From: Cellulomonas timonensis
Lineage (GTDB): Bacteria; Actinomycetota; Actinomycetes; Actinomycetales; Cellulomonadaceae
Direction: 5' to 3'
DNA length: 64,000 nt
NCBI RefSeq assembly: GCF_900046455.1
Contig: NZ_FCOT01000013.1
Coordinates: 310,001-374,000, forward strand
The stretch's first letter is position 1; each line of letters opens with the position of its first letter. This document shows, one piece after another, positions 8,028-16,458 of this stretch. The notes beneath the pieces are model-generated. The model was not told the DNA's origin, searched no databases, and saw nothing but the letters and a program-made list of their open reading frames with translations. Position numbers and translations under genes: made by a program.

Positions 8028-8438
8028 TCAGGAGAGCGCTTCAGCGGCGGCCTGGTCGGCGGAGAGGTCCGACGGCGTGGACCGGAGCAGGCAGAACTCG
8101 TTGCCCTCCGGGTCGGCGAGCACGACCCATGTCACGTCCGGGCCCTGCCCCACGTCGACGCGCCGCGCGCCCATCGCGAGCAGTCGCTCGAGCTCGGCGG
8201 CCTGGTCCGATCCGTCCAGGGGCCGCAGGTCGAGGTGGAGCCTGTTCTTGACGGCCTTCTCCTCGGGGACGCGGATGAACAGCAGGCCGAGTTCCTGCGG
8301 GTTCTGCGGCGATGGCGCGAGCCACGCCTCGTCCTCGTCGTCGGACTCCGCCTCCCGCCCCAGCGCCTCGGCCCACCATGCCGCGAGGGCTGTGGGGTCG
8401 TGGGAGTCGATCACGAGCTCGCTCAGCAGGATGCCCAT
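8028..8438 (-). CDS. VOC-fold (glyoxalase-like) protein
   Basis: A 136-residue glyoxalase/bleomycin-resistance-like protein of the VOC superfamily with two beta-alpha-beta-beta-beta modules. Module 1 begins SELVIDSHDPTALAAWWAEALG; module 2 has RLHLDLRP and ends WVVLADPEGNEFCLL, the usual C-terminal metal-ligand Glu/Phe-Cys strand. The substrate is unknown. The start used is ATG 8438 (MGILLSEL); a longer reading frame upstream lacks family similarity. It converges on the RidA gene with only 3 bases between stops, so neither has room for a conventional terminator. Confidence 0.8.
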   Translation of the reverse strand: MGILLSELVIDSHDPTALAAWWAEALGREAESDDEDEAWLAPSPQNPQELGLLFIRVPEEKAVKNRLHLDLRPLDGSDQAAELERLLAMGARRVDVGQGPDVTWVVLADPEGNEFCLLRSTPSDLSADQAAAEALS

Positions 8439-8549
8439 GGCGTGGACGATAGGCAGTGCTGTGCGCGTCAGCAAGGGATGAGGGCCTGGCTGAGGCCGCG
8501 TTCCGCGCGTCCCGACTGTCCGGATCGCCCCTTCTGGGAAGATCGCGGG

Positions 8550-9062
8550 ATGGCCACATCGCTGATCGCTTGGGGATCCACCGTCGTCGATGCCGCTGTG
8601 GACCCCGATTGGCTCGGGTGGGCGGTGGTGCTGGGGCCGGCGGCCACGCTGTGCGCGGGAGCGGTCGCCGGGGTTGTCGCGTACCTCGCCGTCGCGCAGC
8701 GCCGTCGTGCGGACGCGAAGGCCGAGTGGTGGCGGCGGACCCAGTGGGCACTTGACGAGGTGCTCTCGGGCGCGCCCGAACGGCGGCGGGTGGGGGTGGC
8801 GGTGCTGTATCGACTGGCGGAGAGCGAGCTGGCCGCGCCGGAGGACCTCGAGGTGTTCGACGCGGCATGGGGCCTGCTGCTCGGGGTGGGGGGCCCGGTG
8901 GCAGCGGCGGCGCCCGCTCCGACGGTGATCGAGGTGACGGCGGCGCGGGGTCGGCTGCTCACCGACCGGCGACGGGGACGCCCCACGCCCGTGTGGGTGG
9001 AACGGCTCGCGTCGGGATCATCCGAGGTGTCGGAGCGGGACGCGGCCGACGACCGGGTCTGA
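8550..9062 (+). CDS. Small membrane protein, unknown function
   Basis: A 170-residue protein I do not recognise. It has one clear membrane helix (residues about 21-46, WAVVLGPAATLCAGAVAGVV) followed by a basic segment (AQRRRADAKAEWWRRTQWAL) that should face the cytosol. The soluble tail carries ERRRVGVAVLYRLAESELAAPEDLEVFDAAWG, a short helical module, and a Pro/Ala-rich end. The layout resembles single-pass actinobacterial proteins of unknown role. ATG 8550 is preceded by GGGAAGATC; later starts would cut the helix. Confidence 0.6.
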   Translation: MATSLIAWGSTVVDAAVDPDWLGWAVVLGPAATLCAGAVAGVVAYLAVAQRRRADAKAEWWRRTQWALDEVLSGAPERRRVGVAVLYRLAESELAAPEDLEVFDAAWGLLLGVGGPVAAAAPAPTVIEVTAARGRLLTDRRRGRPTPVWVERLASGSSEVSERDAADDRV

Positions 9063-9196
9063 GTGTTGCCGCGCCGGGCGGCGGTGGCGCTGGGCTGCGG
9101 CGGGGGATGGCCAGACGCCAGATGCATGCGGGGCAGCCGCGGCGGACGATGGGGAGTGGGCCCGCATGGGCTCAGCCTCGACGGAAGGACGATCTC

Positions 9197-9376
9197 ATGG
9201 GGATCGACGACATGAAGGACAAGGCCTCGGAAGCGGCGCAGAGCGAGAAGGCCGAGGGGGTCAGCGACAAGGGCCTCGACAAGGCCGAGTCTGCCGCCTC
9301 GAACGTCGCGGAAGGCCATGAGGACAAGGTGTCGCAGGCTCGTGACAAGGGGGACGAGGCGCTCGGCAACGAGTGA
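9197..9376 (+). CDS. Small MT0933-antitoxin-like / CsbD-like protein
   Basis: A 59-residue, strongly charged, Cys-free helical protein (MGIDDMKDKASEAAQSEKAE at the N-terminus, HEDKVSQARDKGDEAL at the C-terminus). Composition and the MKDKA...DKGLDKA...DKV repeats resemble the MT0933-type antitoxin family of Rv0909, and also CsbD-like stress proteins. No toxin gene of the Rv0910 type lies next to it, so an antitoxin role is not supported by context. The ribosome site GGAAGG precedes ATG 9197 by about 10 bases. Confidence 0.6.
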   Translation: MGIDDMKDKASEAAQSEKAEGVSDKGLDKAESAASNVAEGHEDKVSQARDKGDEALGNE

Positions 9377-9441
9377 GACCCCCCGCCGATCGGCTCCGGG
9401 CTGCCTCGGCAGCCTCGGGGCCGTCGCTGTGCCCAGGCCTC

Positions 9442-10230
9442 TCAGTGGCGGAGGCGTTCGACGTGCTTGCGGTGCTCCTCGGCGAGCCACGGGGTGCGCA
9501 GGCGGTCGGCGTCGGGGGTGCGGCCCCGTGCGAGCGCCTCCAGGGAGCGGCGGTCGGCGGCGAGGCGGCGGGCGAGCTCGGCGCCGTCGCCCACGTGGCC
9601 GTGTCCGGGGATGACAGTGCGGACGCCGTGGTCGGCGGCGGCGCGCTCCAGGGTGTCGAGGGCTGCGCGGTAGTCGTCCAGCGGGTCGGCCGCGTCGGTG
9701 TCCAGCAGGGGGATCTCCAGGTCGGAGAGCATGTCGCCCGCCAGCAGGGTCGCGGCGTGGGGCAGGACGAGGGCGGCGTGGCCAGGCGCATGCGCGCGGT
9801 GTCGCACGATGACGGCCTGTGGGCCGTCCCAGGGGAGCTCCGTGGCATCTGCGGGCAGCGCCGTGAGACGGCCGAACAGGGCCGGGTCGTGGCCGGGGGT
9901 CGCGGCATCGGCCGCCGCCAGGTCGGCGTCGCGGGTGCGTCGTTGCGCCTCGACGGCCTCCGCGGTCGCCCAGCGCGGGGCGCCGCACCACGCCTGGTGC
10001 CACAGCACGTGGTCCCAGTGCGGATGGGTGGCGAATCCGGCGGTGACGCGCCACCCCCGTCGGATCGCCTCGTGGGCCCGCGCGTCCAGCTCGGCGAGGC
10101 TGATGCCCGGGTCGATCAGCAGGCAGGCACCGTGGGGCGCGACGACGGCGGTGGTGAGGCTTGTCCAGATGGTGGCCGTCGCCGTCCAGATTCCGTCTGC
10201 GACCTGCGTGAACGTCGGAACGGCAGTCAT
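9442..10230 (-). CDS. Metallo-beta-lactamase-fold hydrolase
   Basis: A 262-residue MBL-fold protein. The zinc motif THPHWDH is complete (His-x-His-x-Asp-His, residues about 79-84), with the later ligands in APGHAALVL, LLAGDMLSD and VIPGHGH. The N-terminus WTATATIWTSLTTAVVAPHG fits the opening strands of the fold. The family is broad (glyoxalase II-like and lactonase-like), so the substrate cannot be assigned. ATG 10230 is taken as start; an upstream frame to 10389 crosses a terminator-like hairpin and is not credible. Confidence 0.8.
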   Translation of the reverse strand: MTAVPTFTQVADGIWTATATIWTSLTTAVVAPHGACLLIDPGISLAELDARAHEAIRRGWRVTAGFATHPHWDHVLWHQAWCGAPRWATAEAVEAQRRTRDADLAAADAATPGHDPALFGRLTALPADATELPWDGPQAVIVRHRAHAPGHAALVLPHAATLLAGDMLSDLEIPLLDTDAADPLDDYRAALDTLERAAADHGVRTVIPGHGHVGDGAELARRLAADRRSLEALARGRTPDADRLRTPWLAEEHRKHVERLRH

Positions 10231-10376
10231 CGCTCGATCGTATGCCCGCCCAGATGAGAACACCCTCATCGGACATTCCACCCAGAAAGCGGTCTCTTCT
10301 GAGAGGCTCAGGACAAGGACGTGAGCCGCCGCCTCCCCCCCGCAGCAGGCTCGCGTTGCGGTCGCCCAGCGACCGA

Positions 10377-10414
10377 CAAACGGCGGCATCCCGGGTCAGG
10401 GATGCCGCCGTTTG
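10377..10414 (-). terminator. Strong hairpin downstream of ppgK
   Basis: Perfect 16-bp arms (CAAACGGCGGCATCCC and its complement) around a 6-base loop, about 60 bases past the ppgK stop. There is little U tract, as is common in high-GC actinobacteria. It would end the map-ppgK transcript and insulate the MBL gene. Confidence 0.75.
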
Positions 10415-10473
10415 TTGTCTGCCCAGCTTGTTGTCTGCGCACCGCGTCTGCCGGGCGGAGTGGGCGCCCAGCC

Positions 10474-11313
10474 TCAGTGCGAGGCGTCCGCCGCCAACGA
10501 CGCGGCGCCCACGATGCCCGCGGCGTTCCGCAGGGTCGCCGGCACGATGGGCGTGCGCAGCTTGAGCAGCGGCAAGAACTTCTCGTAGTGCTTGCTGACT
10601 CCGCCGCCCACCACGATCAGGTCGGGCCAGAAGAGGTTCTCCACCACGCTGTAGTAGCGCTGCAGCCGCTCGGCCCACTGCTCCCAGCTGAGATCCTCCC
10701 GGTCGCGGGCGCTCTCCGCCGCGCGGCTCTCCGCATCGTGGCCATCGATCTCCAGGTGCCCCAGCTCGGTGTTCGGCACCAGGCGCCCGTCGACCACGAG
10801 CGCCGAGCCGATGCCGGTGCCGAGCGTCGTCACCAGCACCACGCCCGAGACCCCGCGCGCCGCGCCGTACAGCGTCTCCGCGTACCCGGCTGCGTCCGCG
10901 TCGTTGACCGCCACGACGGTGCGGCCCGTCGCGTCGGCGATGACGTCCTCGACGTCCGTGCCGATCCACGACGAGTCCACGTTGGCGGCGGACTGCGCGA
11001 CGCCGTGCAGGATGACCGCCGGGAAGGTCACACCCACCGGCACGTCCTTCGGCAGGTGGAAGGCCTCGATGACCTCGGCGACAGTCTTCGCGACAGCGCC
11101 CGGTGTCGCGGGCTGCGGGGTGGGGATGCGGACCCGCTCACCCGCGAACTCGCCCTTCGCCAGGTCGACCGGTGCGCCCTTGATGCCGCTGCCGCCGATG
11201 TCGATGCCGAACGCGGTGGTGGGCCGCTCGGCGAGCTTGTGGCGGTGCTTGCCGTGCTGGTGGTCGTGCTTGTGGCCGTGCTTGTCAGCGTGGTGATCGT
11301 CGTGGTGGTTCAT
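10474..11313 (-). CDS. ppgK: Polyphosphate glucokinase with histidine-rich N-terminal extension
   Basis: A 279-residue ROK-family kinase phosphorylating glucose with inorganic polyphosphate (or ATP). Motifs are [20 protein letters not shown] (phosphate 1), the catalytic Asp in [25 protein letters not shown], the ROK-like [13 protein letters not shown], and [17 protein letters not shown]. The first 25 residues are unusual: His, Asp and Lys alternate ([20 protein letters not shown]), giving 11 histidines before the kinase fold begins. This looks like a metal-binding leader not seen in ordinary PpgK. ATG 11313 overlaps the map stop by 4 bases (ATGA), so the two are translationally coupled. Confidence 0.92.
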   Translation of the reverse strand: MNHHDDHHADKHGHKHDHQHGKHRHKLAERPTTAFGIDIGGSGIKGAPVDLAKGEFAGERVRIPTPQPATPGAVAKTVAEVIEAFHLPKDVPVGVTFPAVILHGVAQSAANVDSSWIGTDVEDVIADATGRTVVAVNDADAAGYAETLYGAARGVSGVVLVTTLGTGIGSALVVDGRLVPNTELGHLEIDGHDAESRAAESARDREDLSWEQWAERLQRYYSVVENLFWPDLIVVGGGVSKHYEKFLPLLKLRTPIVPATLRNAAGIVGAASLAADASH

Positions 11314-12182
11314 GGCAGCGTCAGCACCTCGGCTCCGGTCTCGGTCACGACCAGCGTGTGCTCGAACTGCGCACTGCGCTGGCGGTCGGCCGTGACGACG
11401 GTCCATCCGTCGTCCCACATCTCCCACTCCGGGGTCCCCAGGTTGAGCATGGGCTCGATGGTGAAGACCATGCCGGGCTCCATCACTGTGGCGTAGTTCG
11501 GCGCCGCGTCGTAGTGGGGGACCACCAGCCCGGTGTGGAACGCCTCGCCCACCCCGTGGCCCGTGTAGTCGCGCACCACGCCGTATCCGAACCGCTGCGC
11601 GTACTTCTCGATGACCCGGCCGATCACGTTGATCTCCCGGCCGGGCTTCACCGCTTTGATGGCCCGGTTGAGCGACTCGCGGGTGCGCTCGACGAGCAGC
11701 GCTGACTCCTCGTCGAGCTCGCCGACGCCGAACGTCGCGTTGTTGTCCCCGTGCCCCCCGCCGATGTAGGCGGTGATGTCGATGTTCACCAGGTCGCCGT
11801 CCTGCAGCACCGTCGAGTCGGGGATGCCGTGGCAGATGACCTCGTTCACGGAGGTGCACAGCGACTTCGGGAACCCGCGGTAGCCGAGGGTGGACGGGTA
11901 GGCGTGGTGGTCCATGAGGAACTCGTGGCCCACCCGGTCGAGGGCGTCGGTGGTGACGCCAGGCGCCACGTGGCGGCCGACCTCCTCCAGGGCCTGGGCC
12001 GCGATGCGCGCGGCCACCCGGATCCGCTCGAGGACCTCCGGCGCCGGGATGTCGCTGCCGGTGAAGGGCGTGGGCGCCGGGCGGCCCACGTACTCCGGGC
12101 GCGGGATCGACGCCGGGACCTGCAGCTGCGGGCTGATGGTCCCCGGGACGAGGGCGGCTCTCGGCGCGTGCACGGTCGACAT
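11310..12182 (-). CDS. map: Methionine aminopeptidase, type I
   Basis: A 290-residue type I methionine aminopeptidase that removes the initiator Met in the cytosol. The five metal ligands are visible: two Asp in [20 protein letters not shown], His in [11 protein letters not shown], Glu in [10 protein letters not shown] and Glu in [10 protein letters not shown]. The N-terminal 45 residues ([20 protein letters not shown]) form the SH3-ligand-like extension typical of actinobacterial MetAP1c. It begins at ATG 12182 and is followed by ppgK with an ATGA overlap. Confidence 0.95.
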   Translation of the reverse strand: MSTVHAPRAALVPGTISPQLQVPASIPRPEYVGRPAPTPFTGSDIPAPEVLERIRVAARIAAQALEEVGRHVAPGVTTDALDRVGHEFLMDHHAYPSTLGYRGFPKSLCTSVNEVICHGIPDSTVLQDGDLVNIDITAYIGGGHGDNNATFGVGELDEESALLVERTRESLNRAIKAVKPGREINVIGRVIEKYAQRFGYGVVRDYTGHGVGEAFHTGLVVPHYDAAPNYATVMEPGMVFTIEPMLNLGTPEWEMWDDGWTVVTADRQRSAQFEHTLVVTETGAEVLTLP

Positions 12183-12238
12183 AGATGGCAGTCTACGGAG
12201 GACGCGCGGCCGAGGTGCGGTCGCACCGAGGAGGCGGC

Positions 12239-12418
12239 ATGTCGGGCAGTGGCGAGTTCTACTTCAACATCGCGACCAAGCAGGTCGAGGAGGGGAAGGC
12301 ATCCGACTGGAAGGACCGGATGGGGCCCTACCCGACACGTGAGGCCGCCCAGCGCGCGCTCGACATCGCCGCCGCACGCAACAAGGCGTGGGACGAGGAC
12401 GACGAGCGCCGACGCTGA
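12239..12418 (+). CDS. Small SPOR-like protein of unknown function
   Basis: A 59-residue protein, [20 protein letters not shown] at the start, then [19 protein letters not shown]. This pattern is widely annotated in actinobacteria as a small SPOR-domain-like protein between map and panB; the Tyr-Phe-Asn strand and the GPY...TREAAQRA helix resemble one half of a SPOR repeat. No signal peptide or membrane helix is present, so a peptidoglycan-binding role is doubtful. The GAGGAGG at 12229-12235 fits ATG 12239; an earlier in-frame start at 12185 has no ribosome site. Confidence 0.75.
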   Translation: MSGSGEFYFNIATKQVEEGKASDWKDRMGPYPTREAAQRALDIAAARNKAWDEDDERRR

Positions 12419-12455
12419 GCGGGCGCGCCCCAGGCGGCTGGACCGGACGCCAGCC

Positions 12456-13268
12456 TCAGGACAGGAACGAGTGCGCGTCGTCGGGGAACGCCGCCCCGCG
12501 CACGTCCGCCGCATAGGCGCGCGCCGCGTCGCCCAGGGCCTGGCCGATCTGGGCGTACTGCTTGGCGAACCGCGGCGACCAGTCGCCCATCCCCGCCATG
12601 TCGAGCCACACCAGCACCTGGCCATCGCACTCGACGCCGGCGCCGATGCCGATGGTCGGCACCCGCAGGATCTCGGTGAGCCGGGCGGCGACGGGCGCGG
12701 GGACCATCTCCAGGACGATCGCGACGGCGCCAGCGTCCTGCAGCGCGAGCGCGTCCTCGCTGAGCACCTCCGCGGCGTCCTCCCCGCGGCCCTGCACCCG
12801 CTTGCCGCCGAGCGCGTTCTCGGACTGCGGCGTGAACCCGAGGTGGCCGAAGACGGGGATGCCGGCGTCGGTCAGCGCCCGGACCTGTGCGGCGACGCGG
12901 CGGCCGCCCTCGAGCTTCACGGCGTGCGCGCCGGTCTCCTTGAAGAGCCGCACCGCGGTGGCCAGGGCCTGCTCGGGGCCGGCCTCGTAGGAGCCGAACG
13001 GCAGGTCGACGACCACCAGGGCCCGGCTCACCGAGCGGGCGACCGCGCGGGCCGGCGGGATCAGCTCGTCCACCGTGACGGGGATCGTCGACTCATGGCC
13101 GAGCATCGTGTTGCCGATCGAGTCCCCGACCAGCAGCAGGTCGATGCCCGCCTCGTCGAAGATGCGGGCTGTGGGCGCGTCGTAGGCCGTGAGCATCGTC
13201 AGCTTCTCGCCGCGCTCCTTCGCCTCGCGCAGGTGGTGGACGCGCACGCGCTTGGGGGTGGTGGTCAT
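12456..13268 (-). CDS. panB: 3-methyl-2-oxobutanoate hydroxymethyltransferase
   Basis: A 270-residue TIM-barrel enzyme making ketopantoate from alpha-ketoisovalerate and methylene-tetrahydrofolate, the first step to pantothenate and CoA. Key motifs are TMLTAYDAPTARIFDEAG, LLLVGDSIGNTMLGHEST (Mg ligand Asp), DLPFGSYEAG, AVKLEGG, FGHLGFTPQS, and IGIGAGVECDGQVLVW. It begins at ATG 13268 behind a GGAG site. The neighbouring nadE gives a small cofactor-biosynthesis pair on the same strand, with 71 bases between them. Confidence 0.95.
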   Translation of the reverse strand: MTTTPKRVRVHHLREAKERGEKLTMLTAYDAPTARIFDEAGIDLLLVGDSIGNTMLGHESTIPVTVDELIPPARAVARSVSRALVVVDLPFGSYEAGPEQALATAVRLFKETGAHAVKLEGGRRVAAQVRALTDAGIPVFGHLGFTPQSENALGGKRVQGRGEDAAEVLSEDALALQDAGAVAIVLEMVPAPVAARLTEILRVPTIGIGAGVECDGQVLVWLDMAGMGDWSPRFAKQYAQIGQALGDAARAYAADVRGAAFPDDAHSFLS

Positions 13269-13339
13269 CGGGCTCGCTCCTGTGGGTCCGGGGAGCGCAC
13301 GGCGTGTGCTCCTGCTGTCGGCTGCGGCGTCTGCGCCCG

Positions 13340-14992
13340 TCAGGGCTCGCGCCAACGCGTGGTGATGGGAAGCCTACGGTCGCGGCCGAAGGCGAGGGCT
13401 GTGACCTTGGGGCCCAGCGGGTACTGGCGGCGCTTCCACTCGGCGCGGTCGACGAGGGACAGGACCTTGTCGACCACCTCCGGGTCGTAGCCGCGCGCGA
13501 GGAGCTCGGCGCGGCCCTCGGCGTGCTCCACGTAGGCGTCCAGCACCTCGTCGAGCAGGTCGTAGGGCGGCAGCGAGTCCTGGTCCGTCTGGCCGGGCCG
13601 CAGCTCGGCCGATGGGGGCTTGGTGATCGAGCTCTCCGGGATGGGCGGGAGCTGCCCGGCGTCGATCGCCGCGTTGTTGCGCCACCGCGACAGCGCCCAC
13701 ACCCGCGACTTGTCGACATCCTTGAGCGGGGCGTACCCGCCGACCGCGTCGCCGTAGATGGTCGAGTACCCGACCGCGAGCTCGCTCTTGTTGCCCGTGG
13801 CGAGCACCAGGTGCCCCTCGGCGTTCGACAGGCCCATGAGGATCATGCCGCGCACCCGGGCCTGCAGGTTCTCCGCGGCGACGCCCTCGAGCCCGAGCTG
13901 GGCCTCGAACGCGTCGACGATCGTGCCGATGGGCTGCACGCGGTAGTCGGCGCCGATCCGCTTCGCCAGGTCGGCCGCGTCGTCCTTCGAGTGCTCGGAG
14001 GAGTAACGGGACGGCATGGACACCCCGACGACGTGCTCGCCGCCCAGGGCGTCCGCGCTGATGGCGGCCACGAGCGCCGAGTCGATGCCGCCCGAGAGGC
14101 CGAGGACCACCGACCGGAAGCCGTTCTTGCGCGCGTACCCCGACAGGCCCGTGACCAGCGCCCGGTAGACCTCCTCGTCGGGGTCCAGGTGCGGGGCGAT
14201 CTCGCCGGTGCGCGGCGCACGCGAGTCGTCCAGGTCCCACACCAGCAGGTGCTCGACGAACTGCGGCGCCCGGGCCAGCAGCGTCCCGTCGGCGCCGACG
14301 ATGAACGAGCCGCCGTCGAAGACCAGGTCGTCCTGCCCGCCGACCATGTTCACGTAGGCCACCGGGGCGTCGACCTGCCGCGCGCGACGGGCGGCGAGCT
14401 CGGTGCGGATATGCCCCTTGCCCTCCTCGAACGGGGAGCCGTTGAGCACCACGAGCAGCGCGATCTCGTTCTGGTCCATCTCGGAGACGGGGCCGCCGTC
14501 CTGCCAGATGTCCTCGCAGATGACCACGCCCACCCGGTGGCCGCGCACGTCGAGCACGCAGATGTCGTCGCCGGGCGCGAAGATGCGGAACTCGTCGAAG
14601 ACGCCGTAGTTGGGCAGGTGGTGCTTGTCGTACCGCCGCACCACCTGGCCGTGCTGCAGCAGCACCGCCTGGTTGGTGGGGCGCGCGGGGGCGCCGTCGT
14701 GCTCGCGGACGGCGGTGTCGCCCACCGTGCCGACCAGCACCGCCAGGCCGCCCAGGCCGCGCGCCTCGAGCTCGGCGGCGGTCTGCTCGAGCGCGCGCTC
14801 GGCGCCACGCCGGAACGAGGCGCGCAGCGCCAGGTCCTCGATGGGGTAGCCCGTGAGTGTCATCTCCGGGAAGACGACCAGGTCGGCGCCCGCCTCGGAC
14901 GCGCGCTGCGACCAGTCGAGCACGGCCTCGGAGTTGCCGTCGAGGTCGCCGACGCACGTGTCGATCTGGGCCAGGGCGATGCGCAATGCCAT
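13340..14992 (-). CDS. nadE: NAD+ synthase, glutamine-hydrolysing
   Basis: A 550-residue two-domain enzyme converting deamido-NAD to NAD with glutamine-derived ammonia. Residues 1-260 form the nitrilase-type amidase with the Glu-Lys-Cys triad in VVFPEMTLTGYP, RYDKHHLPNYGVFDE and VGVVICEDIWQ. Residues 275-550 are the synthetase, with the ATP P-loop VVLGLSGGIDSALV, MPSRYSSEHSKDDA, and TGNKSELAVGYSTIYGDAVG. This is the shorter bacterial form, unlike the 680-residue mycobacterial enzyme. It starts at ATG 14992, divergent from glnA2 with 97 bases between, which must hold both promoters. Confidence 0.95.
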   Translation of the reverse strand: MALRIALAQIDTCVGDLDGNSEAVLDWSQRASEAGADLVVFPEMTLTGYPIEDLALRASFRRGAERALEQTAAELEARGLGGLAVLVGTVGDTAVREHDGAPARPTNQAVLLQHGQVVRRYDKHHLPNYGVFDEFRIFAPGDDICVLDVRGHRVGVVICEDIWQDGGPVSEMDQNEIALLVVLNGSPFEEGKGHIRTELAARRARQVDAPVAYVNMVGGQDDLVFDGGSFIVGADGTLLARAPQFVEHLLVWDLDDSRAPRTGEIAPHLDPDEEVYRALVTGLSGYARKNGFRSVVLGLSGGIDSALVAAISADALGGEHVVGVSMPSRYSSEHSKDDAADLAKRIGADYRVQPIGTIVDAFEAQLGLEGVAAENLQARVRGMILMGLSNAEGHLVLATGNKSELAVGYSTIYGDAVGGYAPLKDVDKSRVWALSRWRNNAAIDAGQLPPIPESSITKPPSAELRPGQTDQDSLPPYDLLDEVLDAYVEHAEGRAELLARGYDPEVVDKVLSLVDRAEWKRRQYPLGPKVTALAFGRDRRLPITTRWREP

Positions 14993-15089
14993 GTCCCGAG
15001 CCTAGGCCCCGGAACGGGATGGCCCGCGTGCAAGGAATCGCCTGCGCGTATGTCACCAGCGGCAACACGCATCGGGCAGGATGTACCGC

Positions 15090-16427
15090 ATGGACAGGCA
15101 GCAGGAGTTCGTGCTCCGCACGGTCGAAGAGCGGGACATCCGCTTCATCCGCCTCTGGTTCACCGACGTGCTCGGGATCCTGAAGTCCGTCGCGATCGCC
15201 CCGGCCGAGCTCGAGGCCGCGTTCTCCGAGGGCATCGGGTTCGACGGCAGCTCCATCGAGGGGCTCACCCGGGTGTACGAGGCGGACATGATCGCCAAGC
15301 CCGACCCCACGACCTTCCAGATCCTGCCGTGGCGCGGCGAGCGGCACGGCACCGCGCGGATGTTCTGCGACATCCTCACGCCAGGCGGCGAGCCGTCGCT
15401 CGCCGACTCGCGCAACGTGCTCAAGCGCGCGCTCGCGAAGGCCAGCGCGCAGGGCTTCACCTTCTACACGCACCCCGAGGTCGAGTTCTACCTCTTCGAG
15501 GCGCCTGCGGACCCGCTGCGCCCGTTGGTGCCCGTCGACCAGGGCGGCTACTTCGACCATGTGCCGCGCGGCACCGCGCACGACTTCCGCCGCGCCGCCA
15601 TCACGATGCTCGAGTCGATGGGCATCTCGGTGGAGTTCTCCCACCATGAGGCCGGCCCGGGGCAGAACGAGATCGACCTGCGGTACGCCGACGCGCTGAC
15701 CACAGCCGACAACATCATGACGTTCCGCACGGTGGTCAAGGAGGTCGCCCTCGAGCAGGGCGTCTTCGCGTCGTTCATGCCCAAGCCGCTGCCGGACAAG
15801 CCCGGATCGGGCATGCACACGCACCTGTCGCTGTTCGAGGGCGACCGCAACGCGTTCCACGAGCCCGGCGCGCACCTCGAGCTGTCGAAGGTGGCCCGCA
15901 GCTTCATCGCCGGCATCCTCACCCACGCCGCGGAGATCACCGCCGTGACGAACCAGTTCGTCAACTCCTACAAGCGGCTGTGGGGCGGCGCCGAGGCGCC
16001 CAGCTACATCTGCTGGGGCCACAACAACCGCTCCGCGCTGGTGCGCGTGCCGATGTACAAGCCGGGCAAGGGCAACTCGAGCCGCGTGGAGTACCGCGCC
16101 GTCGACGCCGCCACGAACCCGTACCTGGCGTTCGCGGTGCTGCTCGCGGCCGGCCTCAAGGGCATCGAGGAGGGCTACGAACTGCCCGAGGGCGCCGAGG
16201 ACGACGTGTGGGAGCTCACCGACGCGGAGCGCCGGGCGCTCGGCATCGAGCCGCTGCCCACCTCCCTCGACGCCGCGATCGCCGTGATGGAGAAGTCGGA
16301 GCTCGTCGCCGAGACCCTCGGCGAGCACGTCTTCGACTTCGTGCTGCGGAACAAGAAGCAGGAGTGGGACGAGTACCGGGCGCAGGTCACGCAGTACGAG
16401 CTGCAGCGGTTCCTGCCCGTCCTGTGA
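15090..16427 (+). CDS. glnA2: Glutamine synthetase, GlnA2 type
   Basis: A 445-residue type I glutamine synthetase-like enzyme. The start MDRQQEFVLRTVEERDIRF matches mycobacterial GlnA2, so ATG 15090 is chosen over ATG 15081. Active-site segments are present: GFDGSSIEGL, HPEVEFYLFE, MPKPLPDKPGSGMHTHLSL, NSYKRLWGGAEAPSYI and RVEYRAVDAATNPYLAFA. The adenylylation loop of GlnA1 (Tyr in LYELPPEE) is replaced by DDVWELTDAERR, so GlnE should not modify this enzyme. GlnA2 has lower activity than GlnA1 in relatives, and roles beyond bulk ammonia assimilation are reported in actinobacteria. glnE follows 31 bases downstream, suggesting an operon. Confidence 0.93.
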   Translation: MDRQQEFVLRTVEERDIRFIRLWFTDVLGILKSVAIAPAELEAAFSEGIGFDGSSIEGLTRVYEADMIAKPDPTTFQILPWRGERHGTARMFCDILTPGGEPSLADSRNVLKRALAKASAQGFTFYTHPEVEFYLFEAPADPLRPLVPVDQGGYFDHVPRGTAHDFRRAAITMLESMGISVEFSHHEAGPGQNEIDLRYADALTTADNIMTFRTVVKEVALEQGVFASFMPKPLPDKPGSGMHTHLSLFEGDRNAFHEPGAHLELSKVARSFIAGILTHAAEITAVTNQFVNSYKRLWGGAEAPSYICWGHNNRSALVRVPMYKPGKGNSSRVEYRAVDAATNPYLAFAVLLAAGLKGIEEGYELPEGAEDDVWELTDAERRALGIEPLPTSLDAAIAVMEKSELVAETLGEHVFDFVLRNKKQEWDEYRAQVTQYELQRFLPVL

Positions 16428-16458
16428 GCACGCTCGCCCACGCCGGTAACGTGACGGC

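Noticed and set aside
8468-10969. 833-codon minus-strand frame
   Set aside because: Overlaps several supported genes and reads through the ppgK hairpin; composition is Arg/Pro-rich shadow.
12430-12460. Short hairpin between the SPOR-like gene and panB
   Set aside because: Only a 6-bp stem with an 8-base loop, partly within the panB stop; too weak to call a terminator.
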